64,000 nt of DNA, taken from positions 3,966,501 through 4,030,500 of the forward strand of contig NZ_CP134494.1 in assembly GCF_031759225.1 (NCBI RefSeq), in the 5' to 3' direction. The notes beneath the pieces are model-generated. The model was not told the origin of the DNA, searched no databases, and was given only the letters and a program-made list of their open reading frames with translations. Positions within the stretch are counted from its first letter, which is position 1. Every line of letters begins with the position of its first letter. Shown here in pieces: positions 51,394 to 60,300 of the stretch. The stretch comes from Mesobacillus jeotgali. Its GTDB lineage: Bacteria; Bacillota; Bacilli; Bacillales; Cytobacillaceae. Both the position numbers and the translations under genes were made by a program.

Positions 51394-53235
51394 ATGAATT
51401 TTGGGGGATTTAAAAACAAAGAAGTATTAGTTGACTTGTCAAACGGTACTGTCGATTACAGAGGCATCAATGAAGACGATGTGAAAAAGTATATCGGCGG
51501 CCGCGGTCTTGGGGTTAAGTATGTTCTTGACAACGGACCTGAGGTTGAGCCTCTATCAGAAGAAAATATCCTGTGTATCATGACAGGTCCTGTAACAGGT
51601 TCACGGTCATCGATGAGCGGACGTCTGGCAGTCGTGACGAAGTCTCCATTGACTGGCACGGTTACTGACTCACATATGGGCGGATGGACTGCAGCTCGTC
51701 TGAAGTGGGCTGGCATTGACAACGTGATTTTCAAAGGCAAGAGCGACAAGCCTGTGTACCTTTATATCGAAGATGGCAAGGCAGAGATCCGCGACGCTTC
51801 TCAATTGTGGGGATTGAGCACTCGCGCGACAGTCCAAGCTTTGAAAGGTGTTCACGGCGAAGAAAACCTAAGTGTTATGACAATCGGCCAGGCTGGCGAA
51901 AACGGCGTACGTTTTGCTGGTTTCATGAACGAGCATGACCGCGCTGCAGGACGCGGCGGCACTGGTGCGGTTGCTGGCTACAAAAAGCTTAAGGCAATCG
52001 TCATCAAGGCAGCACAAAAGGGCAATATGCCTGAGCCTGCTCAGAAGGATGATTACAACCAGGCCAACAAGAAAGCGGTTAAGGCTATTCTTGAAGGCGG
52101 CTTGACTGCTCCAAACAAAGGCGGATTGTCCGTATATGGAACAAACGTCCTTACTAACTTGATCAATGAAGTGGGAGCGCTTCCAACACGCAACTCTCAA
52201 TTGACACACTGGGATGAAGCTGAAAAGCACTCAGGCGAGTGGGTAAACGAGCATATTCTCGTTGCCAACAACACATGCCACGCTTGCCCGGTTGGCTGTA
52301 AAATCGAGGTTGAAGTCAAGGAAGGCAAATATAAGACTCGCGTTGAGAGCTTTGAGTTTGAATCTGCATGGGCACTTGGTGCGAACAGCGGATTGAGCGA
52401 CTCTGAAGCAATCGCATACTTAATCGACATCTGTAATGAATATGGCATGGACACCATTGAGCTTGGCCACGCTATCTCTGTCACAATGGAAGCTTATGAA
52501 AAAGGCATCGTTGAAGAGAAGCTTGACTGGGGCGACGCTGACGGCATGATCGAAATCGCTCGCAAAATCGCATTCCGTGAAGGATTTGGCGGCATCCTGG
52601 CTGAAGGTCCTGCACGCGCGACAGCTGCATGGGGCGTTCCTGAACTGTCTATGTCAGTAAAAGGCCAGTCCATCCCAGCTTACGATCCACGCGGAATCCA
52701 GGGTATCGGCCTTGGCTATGCGACAAGTAACCGTGGTGCCTGCCACCTTCGCGGCTACACAATCGCATCTGAAATTGCCGGCATTCCTGAGCCAACTGAC
52801 CGTACAGTAGCAGAAGGAAAAGCGGAGCTTCTGAATGTATTCCAGAACCTGCTTTCATTCTCTGACTCTATGAATATCTGTAAATTCTCTTCTTTCTCTG
52901 AAAATGCAGAGCACTATGCTGAGCAATACAGCACAATGACTGGCATTCCAATGACAGCAGACGATGTCATGCTTGCAGGGGAAAGAATTTACAACCTAGA
53001 GCGTTACTACAACAACCTAGCTGGCTTCAACAAGCGTGAGGATGACTTCCTGCCAAAACGCTTTACTGAAGAAGGCGCATCAGGCAACAGTGAAGGCCTC
53101 GTTTCTCGCATGGATATCATGCTTGATGACTACTATAATGTCCGCGGCTGGAAAGATGGCGTCGTTACAGAAGAAAAACTTCGCGAACTGGGTATCATTG
53201 GCGAAGAAACAGCTCCAGCTACAGAAGAAGTTTAA
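51394..53235 (+). CDS. aor: Tungsten-dependent aldehyde:ferredoxin oxidoreductase
   Basis: A 613-residue AOR-family enzyme that oxidises aldehydes to acids (or the reverse) with a tungsten bis-pterin and one 4Fe-4S cluster. N-terminal pterin-binding motifs are YIGGRGLGVKYVLDNGPEVE, GRLAVVTKSPLTGTVTDSHM and GRGGTGAVAGYKKLKAI. The cluster ligands are C-x2-C-x3-C in NNTCHACPVGCKIEV plus a distal Cys in MNICKFSSF. NRGACHLRGYT and DPRGIQGIGLGYATSNRG are also family marks. Start ATG 51394 follows AGAGGTGG at a rather long 12-base spacing. Cytosolic; needs ferredoxin, not encoded nearby. A tup importer is in the window. Confidence 0.95.
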   Translation: MNFGGFKNKEVLVDLSNGTVDYRGINEDDVKKYIGGRGLGVKYVLDNGPEVEPLSEENILCIMTGPVTGSRSSMSGRLAVVTKSPLTGTVTDSHMGGWTAARLKWAGIDNVIFKGKSDKPVYLYIEDGKAEIRDASQLWGLSTRATVQALKGVHGEENLSVMTIGQAGENGVRFAGFMNEHDRAAGRGGTGAVAGYKKLKAIVIKAAQKGNMPEPAQKDDYNQANKKAVKAILEGGLTAPNKGGLSVYGTNVLTNLINEVGALPTRNSQLTHWDEAEKHSGEWVNEHILVANNTCHACPVGCKIEVEVKEGKYKTRVESFEFESAWALGANSGLSDSEAIAYLIDICNEYGMDTIELGHAISVTMEAYEKGIVEEKLDWGDADGMIEIARKIAFREGFGGILAEGPARATAAWGVPELSMSVKGQSIPAYDPRGIQGIGLGYATSNRGACHLRGYTIASEIAGIPEPTDRTVAEGKAELLNVFQNLLSFSDSMNICKFSSFSENAEHYAEQYSTMTGIPMTADDVMLAGERIYNLERYYNNLAGFNKREDDFLPKRFTEEGASGNSEGLVSRMDIMLDDYYNVRGWKDGVVTEEKLRELGIIGEETAPATEEV

Positions 53236-53248
53236 TATTATTGAAGAG

Positions 53249-53281
53249 AACCAGGCGATTTTGCCTGGTTTTTGTTTTTTG
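53249..53281 (+). terminator. Terminator after AOR
   Basis: AACCAGGC (53249-53256) pairs with GCCTGGTT (53263-53270), followed by TTTGTTTTTT. Confidence 0.93.
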
Positions 53282-53324
53282 ATCGACTTGAATAAAAGAG
53301 GATGGAGCAACTTGTTCGAAATAA

Positions 53325-53440
53325 TTGGAAATGTGGTCAATATATTTTAAAATCCGCTGATAAAAGTGAAAATGTGGTCGATATATTTCAAAATTCGCCA
53401 ATAAAACTTAAAATGGGGTCGATATTTTCTAAAGCGGCCT
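53325..53440. repeat. Array G, three units of 41 bp
   Basis: ATGTGGTC at 53331, ATGTGGTC at 53372 and ATGGGGTC at 53413 begin units reading ATGTGGTCGATATATTTCAA, AATTCGCCAATAAAACTTAAA. Spacing is 41 bases both times. Between converging genes. Confidence 0.85.
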
Positions 53441-53540
53441 CTTTTGTGGTGTAATTTCCCTTTCCTATTAGCGGGAAACGACCCCTAATCGAAAAAATTC
53501 ACAATTTCAGCCTAATATTAGAAGTTTTCAAGCTAAAAAT

Positions 53541-53574
53541 CAAAAGGCTCCGGCATTAATCTGCCGAAACCTTC
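53541..53574 (-). terminator. Terminator after the MoaD-linked small gene
   Basis: On the minus strand AAGGTTTCGGCA and TGCCGGAGCCTT fold with G-U pairs and are followed by TTGATTTTT. Confidence 0.75.
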
Positions 53575-53575
53575 G

Positions 53576-53848
53576 CTACCCGCCAACCCGGGTTGTTTTA
53601 TAACGGTAATTTTTAATCAGCTGCTCGAGCGCTTCCTCATTTTCAGCCGCAAAGCGGATATGTACGGCATTGACGATGAATGTTTTCGTAAAAGCCAGCT
53701 CATCCTCGCTTAAAATTTCCGCTCCCCAGCTGGCTGCTTCATAGACGAACGGAAAGGAATCTGTCACGAGCGTGCCGCCCAGCTCCTCAAAATACATGCC
53801 GAGGTGATCACGATTGATTCCGCGGAATTCTAGTATTCTATCAACCAT
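53576..53848 (-). CDS. Uncharacterised 90-residue protein coupled to moaD
   Basis: A soluble protein, MVDRILEFRGINRDHLGMYF to YRYKTTRVGG. It has mixed alpha/beta character (GGTLVTDSFPFVYEAASWGA, KTFIVNAVHIRFAAENEEAL) and itself ends in GG. The ATG lies one base after the moaD stop (TGATATG), so it is translationally coupled to moaD. An alternative TTG 15 bases upstream overlaps moaD. The GG end may be chance, or it may matter for sulfur transfer. I do not recognise the family; the context (MoaD, AOR, E1) suggests a part in tungstopterin assembly or AOR maturation. Confidence 0.85.
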   Translation of the reverse strand: MVDRILEFRGINRDHLGMYFEELGGTLVTDSFPFVYEAASWGAEILSEDELAFTKTFIVNAVHIRFAAENEEALEQLIKNYRYKTTRVGG

Positions 53849-53849
53849 A

Positions 53850-54122
53850 TCAGCCACCGGCAACCGGAGGGAACAGCGCGAACTGGTCGCTTTCTTTTAC
53901 ATGCGTTTCAAGGTCCTGATCATGGACGATGTTACGGCCATTGATATAGACGTGCACAAATGGCTTGAGCGTCTTTTCTTCTGTGTAAATTTCTTCGTGC
54001 AAATCCGGGAACATTTCGCACATTTTATCAAGCACATCCATAACCCGGTCTCCATCAGGCTTCACTTCGACTGTTACGCCTCCGCAAATATCCCTGAGAT
54101 TAGCAAATACCTTAACCTGCAT
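53850..54122 (-). CDS. moaD: MoaD family sulfur carrier
   Basis: Ubiquitin-like small subunit of molybdopterin synthase, 90 residues: MQVKVFANLRDICGGVTVEV opens the beta-grasp fold, YINGRNIVHDQDLETHVKES lies in the middle and the C-terminus ends FPPVAGG. The final GG becomes the thiocarboxylate that delivers sulfur to the pterin. It differs from housekeeping MoaD in sequence and stands apart from a MoaE gene; proximity to AOR suggests a tungsten-pterin role. AGGAGAAAGGGG precedes the start. Confidence 0.9.
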   Translation of the reverse strand: MQVKVFANLRDICGGVTVEVKPDGDRVMDVLDKMCEMFPDLHEEIYTEEKTLKPFVHVYINGRNIVHDQDLETHVKESDQFALFPPVAGG

Positions 54123-54200
54123 CCAAAACGCCCCTTTCTCCTTACATTAATAATAAATTGAAAAATGAAAATTGTCATTATCTCTTTCGATACGGTCGGT

Positions 54201-55097
54201 TCATTCTTGTTTATGGTTTTCCTCAATAATTTCCGAGAACTGTCTGATCATCGGAGTATTTTCAGCATCTGTATGGGTCACGAGATAAAATTCCCGTTCA
54301 TATGGCTCAAAAGTATCGATAATCTTAATGCGGCCAGCTCGTTGTGCGGGCATAGCTGCCAGCCTTGAAATAAAACTGATGCCCAATCCCGCTTCAACGG
54401 CGGCGATTACAGATTCTGTACTTCCGATGGATACGGCAACTGTCAAATCTTCTAATGACAGGCCTTTTTCAGCCAAGAAATGCTCCATCATTTTGCGAGT
54501 GCCTGATCCTTCTTCGCGGAGGACAAAATCATATTGTTGAATTTGCGAAAACTTTGCTGATGCCGTTTGAACCAATGGGTGCTCAACAGGCGAAACTAAT
54601 ACCAGAGAATCCAGGGCAACCGGTTTGCTTTTTAACAGTCGGGATTCGACCTTCATCCCGATGATCGCAGCATCAATTTGGTGATTCTGCAGTTTTTCAA
54701 GTATTTTTTTCGAATCGCCGATTTCGATTTTGACATCCACCTTTGGAAAAAGGCTGCGGAAATTTTTAACCCAGCCGGGAAGCAAATAGGTTCCAGGTAT
54801 CGTACTGGCCCCAATCGTCAGTGTTCCTGTCAGGGTTCCCTGGAATTCACCCAATTGGCCCTCCAGCATCCTCCACCGGTTGGCGATGTCCTTTGCGGCT
54901 GTATAAACAACCATTCCTGCAGGCGTCGGCCTGATTCCTGACACTCCCCTGTCAAGCAGTTCAAACCCGAGCTCATCTTCCAGGCTTTTGATTTTCAGGC
55001 TGACAGAAGGCTGTGAGCTTTTAAGTACGGCAGCAGCCTCGGAGAAACTATTCTTTTCGACAACCATTATGAAAGCTTCTAGCTTTTTTAGATTCAT
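54201..55097 (-). CDS. LysR family transcriptional regulator
   Basis: A 298-residue LysR regulator: N-terminal helix-turn-helix MNLKKLEAFIMVVEKNSFSE, AAAVLKSSQPSVSLKIKSLE, then an effector domain with LTIGASTIPGTYLLPGWVKN and GSTESVIAAVEAGLGISFIS. Overall it resembles CysL/YwfK-like regulators; similar proteins have been annotated as selenium-metabolism-linked LysR factors, from memory and unchecked. It lies 78 bases upstream of moaD on the same strand, so it could be part of, or control, the moaD unit and AOR. Confidence 0.88.
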   Translation of the reverse strand: MNLKKLEAFIMVVEKNSFSEAAAVLKSSQPSVSLKIKSLEDELGFELLDRGVSGIRPTPAGMVVYTAAKDIANRWRMLEGQLGEFQGTLTGTLTIGASTIPGTYLLPGWVKNFRSLFPKVDVKIEIGDSKKILEKLQNHQIDAAIIGMKVESRLLKSKPVALDSLVLVSPVEHPLVQTASAKFSQIQQYDFVLREEGSGTRKMMEHFLAEKGLSLEDLTVAVSIGSTESVIAAVEAGLGISFISRLAAMPAQRAGRIKIIDTFEPYEREFYLVTHTDAENTPMIRQFSEIIEENHKQE

Positions 55098-55267
55098 ACG
55101 ATAGGCTCCATTTATTTTCCGACTTTATATATAACCATTTTAATATATGAATGGGCTGAATTGGGCAAGATATTTACTATCCTGTATTTTACTTTTAAAA
55201 TAGTGTTGACATATTATTATCTGAATATTAATATAGTTCTTGTAAATATATTTTACAATAATAAAAA

Positions 55268-55522
55268 TCGATGACGAGAACACGTCCTTTATGGAACCTG
55301 ATCCCCAGAGAGCCGGTGATTTGCTGCAAGCCGGTGTTCAGATTATAGAGGAACATCATCTCTGAGATGCAATGCTGAAACCTAGTTGCAGTAAGTGTTG
55401 CCGGCTAGTCCGCCGTTAAATGGAACACGTATGATGGTACGTTGATGAGAGCCGCATGTTTGTGCGGAATCAGGGTGGTAACGCGAGCGCAACTCGTCCC
55501 TTTTTCAGGGACGAGTTTTTTG
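55268..55522 (+). promoter_or_regulatory. T-box riboswitch upstream of brnQ, probably isoleucine
   Basis: The leader shows the T-box elements in order: stem I start GATGACGAGAACACGTCC, AGAGAGCCGGTGATTTGCTG, the T-box sequence AGGGTGGTAACGCG (55472-55485) and the terminator AACTCGTCCC/GGGACGAGTT with T6 (55491-55522). In stem I the bulge GAACATCATCTCTGAG offers ATC (55355-55357), an isoleucine codon, as specifier. Uncharged tRNA-Ile should pair with it and allow brnQ to be transcribed. Confidence 0.93.
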
Positions 55523-55599
55523 TTTTTTATTGTATAACATTCCGTTCCGAATTTCCTATACTCTCAGTGCCAGAACATTATATTAGGAGGAGAAAAAGG

Positions 55600-56931
55600 A
55601 TGGGAAGCTTAAGGAGTAAAGAAACACTCACAATCGGTCTGATGTTATTTGCATTATTTTTTGGAGCAGGGAATCTGATTTTCCCGCCGTTTTTGGGACA
55701 GGAAGCTGGTGCTAACTTCTGGCCAGCGATGCTTGGCTTTGTTGTAACAGGAGTAGGGCTGCCATTATTGACTGTAGTTGTCATTTCAATGGCTAAGGAT
55801 GGCATAAAAGAAATCGGTTCAAAGGTTCACCCAGTATTTGCCGTCATTTTCAGCGCTGCTGTTTATCTATCGATTGGGCCTTTCTTCGGCATTCCTAGAA
55901 GCGCCAACGTTGCTTTTGAAATGTCCGTTAAGCCGTTCCTTGGGGAATCCGGATCAAGTTCCCTTGCACTTTTACTGTTTACATTAATCTTTTTCGCACT
56001 AGTTTACTGGGTTACGTTAAACCCTTCAAAAATGGTTGAACGGATTGGGAGCATCCTGACGCCTGTTTTGCTTGCAGCCATCGTCGTGCTTGTGATTGGC
56101 AGCTTTTTCAAACTGGATGGATCCTTTGGAGAGGTATCTGAAAAATATGCGTCAGCACCATTTGCTAAAGGATTCCTTGAAGGGTACCTGACGATGGATA
56201 CCATTGCCGCATTGGCCTTTGGAATCATTGTTGTTGGAGCTGTACAGCAGAAAAAAGCACTGGAACGCAAGCAGGTTGTAAGGGAAACATTGAAAGCTGG
56301 CGTAATCGCTGGCATCGGATTAACTTTTGTATATGTAACTGTCGGCCTTCTTGGTGCAAAAATGGCCTCGGTTGGAGAATACGAAAATGGCGGTGCAATT
56401 TTAACTGAATCTGCTAAGCTGATGTTCGGTGAACCTGGCATGCTGCTGCTCGGCTTGATTGTTACGCTCGCCTGCTTCACAACGGCAGTTGGCCTTGTAG
56501 CGGCGACAAGCCAATTTTTCGCAAAAATGATGCCAAAGACTTCATATAAGGCTTACACACTCGTTGTAACATTGGTCAGCTTATTAATCGCGAATCTTGG
56601 CCTGAACCAGATCATTTCGATTTCGGTACCGGTGTTGATCGTTCTTTATCCGATCACAATCGTGCTTGTCATTCTGTCCTTCCTTGACCGTTTCTTCAAG
56701 GGAGCACGCGGAGTCTATGTTGGAGCAGTGTTTGCAACATCACTTGTTAGCGTAGTAGACGGTTTTAAGACCTTCGGAGTGGAGTCAGACGCACTCGGAG
56801 CACTACTAACATCCTTGCCGCTATATGCAGAGGGTTTGGGCTGGCTTCTGCCTGCACTTGTTGGTGCCATTATCGGTTGGGCTTTTGACAGGCTTGTTCC
56901 TACTAAGGGGTTAAAGACGGCTTCGGAGTAA
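55600..56931 (+). CDS. brnQ: Branched-chain amino acid transporter BrnQ
   Basis: Sodium-coupled importer of leucine, isoleucine and valine, 443 residues with about twelve membrane spans. Start MGSLRSKETLTIGLMLFALF, then FGAGNLIFPPFLGQEAGANF is the family signature; IGPFFGIPRSANVAFEMSV and LACFTTAVGLVAATSQFFAK follow. AGGAGGAGAAAAAGG sets the start at 55600, ruling out a longer open frame through the leader. It is controlled by a T-box and ends at a terminator. Confidence 0.95.
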   Translation: MGSLRSKETLTIGLMLFALFFGAGNLIFPPFLGQEAGANFWPAMLGFVVTGVGLPLLTVVVISMAKDGIKEIGSKVHPVFAVIFSAAVYLSIGPFFGIPRSANVAFEMSVKPFLGESGSSSLALLLFTLIFFALVYWVTLNPSKMVERIGSILTPVLLAAIVVLVIGSFFKLDGSFGEVSEKYASAPFAKGFLEGYLTMDTIAALAFGIIVVGAVQQKKALERKQVVRETLKAGVIAGIGLTFVYVTVGLLGAKMASVGEYENGGAILTESAKLMFGEPGMLLLGLIVTLACFTTAVGLVAATSQFFAKMMPKTSYKAYTLVVTLVSLLIANLGLNQIISISVPVLIVLYPITIVLVILSFLDRFFKGARGVYVGAVFATSLVSVVDGFKTFGVESDALGALLTSLPLYAEGLGWLLPALVGAIIGWAFDRLVPTKGLKTASE

Positions 56932-56943
56932 TAGGAACAAGTC

Positions 56944-56978
56944 GGACCGGGCATGAAGAATGCCCGGTCCATTTTTTT
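56944..56978 (+). terminator. Terminator after brnQ
   Basis: GGACCGGGCAT pairs with ATGCCCGGTCC, then seven Ts. Confidence 0.95.
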
Positions 56979-57096
56979 ATAAGAAGAGTTCTTCCCACTC
57001 CGACCGTAAAATTCCCATATTGATTCGGTCAAAAACTTTCCCATCACGATGGACCGCTTGCCTCACCCTGCCTTCAATTTGAAAGCCGCGTGCAAG
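56977..57096 (-). pseudogene. Remnant of a GNAT acetyltransferase C-terminus
   Basis: The minus strand encodes LARGFQIEGRVRQAVHRDGK followed by VFDRINMGILRSEWEELFL and a stop. This is the last 40 residues of a RimJ/RimL-type N-acetyltransferase (GFxxEG...DG...D...MGxLRSEW). Upstream the frame is closed by TGA and no N-terminal part is found, so the gene has been deleted down to its end; repeat array H begins where it breaks. Confidence 0.8.
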
Positions 57097-57100
57097 TATG

Positions 57101-57391
57101 AGAATTCATAAGCGGAGTATTTCCTGCTATTGTATATAAAGAGAGCTTATGAGGTCCTAATAAGCGGAGATATTCCGTTTACCTGCAAAAAACAAGGCAA
57201 AATTTAATGATTTGGAAGAAATAAACGGAAAAACGACCCTTATTTTCAAGGAAATAAGGGTCGTTTCTAATTTTACCGGAATTTTTCCGTTTATTTTTTA
57301 AAAAATGTGATGACACCATTCAGTTATCACAGAAAGTAGCTGCAAGCGCCTATCCGCTTCGGTCTGGATAGAAGGCTTACGCGTGCTCTAA
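57101..57391. repeat. Array H and a 15-bp hairpin
   Basis: ATAAGCGGAG occurs at 57108 and 57160 (52 bases apart), with ATAAACGGAA at 57221 and CCGTTTAT near 57286 in the opposite sense. AAACGACCCTTATTT (57231-57245) and AAATAAGGGTCGTTT (57252-57266) form a perfect 15-bp stem without a T run. No gene is seen between 57,100 and the MMPL stop. Confidence 0.7.
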
Positions 57392-60300
57392 CTATGCTCT
57401 TTTAAACGGCCACCAGTTTGCTTCGCCGAAGTTCTTCACCAATACCGGGATGAACAGCGGCAGCATGATGAATGCGTACAGGAACAATCCTACAAGGAGG
57501 ATCGATGCAATTTGCAGCAATGACATCATTCCGGATGGCATCATCGCTGCGAATGTTCCGCCTAGGATGACGGCTGCCGAGATGATGACTGTTCCCATCT
57601 TTTTCATCGAAAGGAGCATCGCTTCAGAGATGGATAGGTTCTTATATTCATTGAATCGGTCCATCAGGAAGATGCTGTAGTCAACCCCCAGGGCAACGAG
57701 GATGACAAAGGCGAAGAACGGAACCGCCCAGCTGATGCCTGAGTAGCCAAGGATATCAACATAAATGACCTCGTTGACTGCCATTGCTGTATAATACGTT
57801 AAAATCAATGACCCGATGATATAAATCGGCATGATGATGGAGCGGAACAAGAACACAAGGATGATGCCGATCCCAAGCAGCATCAAGATGACCGTACGGG
57901 AATAGTCCTGACCGGACATCGTATCAAGGTCCGCGTTGGTGCTCGTGATGCCGCCAATGGCTAAATCGGCATTTTCAAGCTTTGTTCCTTTCGTCGCGCG
58001 CTCGACCGCTTCTTCGATTTCAGCCACCTTCGCCATTGCCTCATTTGAATAAGGGTTAGCTTCGAAAATGACATCCATTGTCATGACTTTGCGGTCGTTT
58101 GACATATAGACATCAAATACCTGTGCGAAATCCTCGCTCTCAAGAACATCAGCAGGCAAATAAAATCCGTTGGAATCCGATTCAGCCAATCCATCCAGGT
58201 ATTCCTGCGCAGAGCCAAGACCTTCCGACACCTGGTTCAACCCATCCGTACTCTGGTTGAGTCCATCCGTAAGCTGTTCCAACTGGCCTCCAAGACCGCC
58301 AAAACCAGCAAGCAGCTGCTCCTGTCCGGCGTTGATTCCAGTCAATCCATTTGTCAGCTTAGGGAAATTATCGACGATTTTCCCCTGGCCGTCAGCAAGC
58401 TGATTCAATCCTGCCTGCTGCTGCTCGATTCCGTCGATGAGCTGTTCAAGCCCCGGGCCGAATTCAGCCTGCTTGGTAAGTGCACCTGCAAAGGCTTCGT
58501 TTGCCTTTGCCATGCCACCGGTAAGCTGCGGCATTATCTCATTAAGTTGATTCAGACCTGCAGATGCTGTTGCAAGTTCATTCTGCATATAAGTGAGCTG
58601 ACCTTTTATTTCCTGGTAGTTTTGGTCTCCTTTTAACGTTTCATCTCTATTTTCTAAATAGCCAAAAAGCTGACCATTTGCCTGAGTGATACCACCTGAT
58701 AGCTTAGCAATACCATCGCCAGCCTGCTTGTATCCCGCTTCAAGCTCTGTCAAGCCCTTCTGCATCTCTACATACTTACCCTGAAGCTCCTGATAACCAG
58801 CCAACAATGCCTCGGCTCCCGCCTTGGCTTCTGCTAACCCGTCCTGTATCTGATCTGAACCGGCAGATCCCTGGCGGATGCCGTTTTCGATTTTAGCCAG
58901 ATTGGTCTGGATTTCACCAAGACCGGACTTTATCTCGGTCGTGCCATCAATCAGCTGGTTGATTCCATCAGCTGCACCATCCAATTCCGGTGCTGACTTT
59001 GACAGTTCAGATTCAGCCTCTTGAAGACCTTCACTTATTTTATCCAGCCCGTCTTTTCCTTCTCCAAGTCCAGAACCTAGCGTTTCAGCCTGTTTGGACA
59101 CCAAGAAGTCTTTGATAGGTTCACCGGTCGGCCTTGTCACCGAGCGCACTGTGTCAACCAGGTCGACCTTTTCCAACTCAGAGCTGATTCTCTCAGCCAG
59201 CTCGATGTATTCAGCCGAATCCATTCTTTCGTCATTTTTCAGGATGACCTGGGTTGGCATCGATTCACCAGGTCCGAAACTGTCTGCAATCGCATTGAAG
59301 GCTTTGATGGAATTTACATCGCCGCTGATTTCATCCAGTGAGTTGTAGCTTAACTCCCCATCATAAGCCACGAGGAACGGTACACACACAGCTGCAACAA
59401 TCAGCAGACTCAGGAATGGGCGCGCCAGCGAGAAACTTCCGACCGTGCCCCATAATTTGCTTTCACCATGTTCGGCACTTTGCTTTGAAGGCCAGAAAAT
59501 CTTTGTCCCTAATACCGCCATAAAAAATGGGACAATAGTGAATAATCCTAGCAAAAGCATGGCCACGCCAATCGCAACCGCTGCAGCGGACTGGTATAAA
59601 ATGAACTGCGAGAATCCAATAGCCGCGAAGCCGATCATAACCGCTATGCCACTGAAAAACACGGTGCGCCCTGCATTTTTATAGGTAGCGACAATCGCAT
59701 CTGCCACATTTTCATGTTGGGCAAGCTCTTCCTTAAATCGGCTGAGCAATAAAATACAGTAATCGGTTCCGATTCCGAACAATACAGCCACGAGGAATAT
59801 CTGTGTATAGTTCGAGAGCGGGAAATCCAATCGATCAACGAGCATTCCTACAATGGATTGTGATACAAGATACGCCATCCCTACTGTCAACAATGGAATG
59901 ACAGGAGCGATGACCGACCTGAACACAAGCAAAAGCACCACGAGGATAAAGACGACCGTAATTCCTTCCGTCTTTTTCAAGCCTTCTTCAGAGCTTGTCA
60001 TCAAATCTTCATTGATCAGCCACTGACTGGTGTAATAATGGTCGACTTCGACATCTTCAATCGTTTCATAAAGAAGCTTGCTTACCTCAGAAGGTTCGCG
60101 GTCATTCCAGCTGACCGTCACAGATGTCAAAATTGACTTTCCATCTTCTGAGACAAGCTGTTCCTTCAGGCTCTCCTCATTGAAATGAGTCAGGATGTCG
60201 GTGATCTCGATTTCCTCCTTGTTAGCCTCAAGTTCGCGGATTGCTTTCTCCGCCTCCTTGATTTCTGCCTGAGTCAATTTTTTCTCACTATGGAAGACGA

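Noticed and set aside
55456..55599. Extended BrnQ N-terminus
   Set aside because: The region is the 3' part of the T-box leader and terminator; AGGAGGAG before 55600 sets the start.
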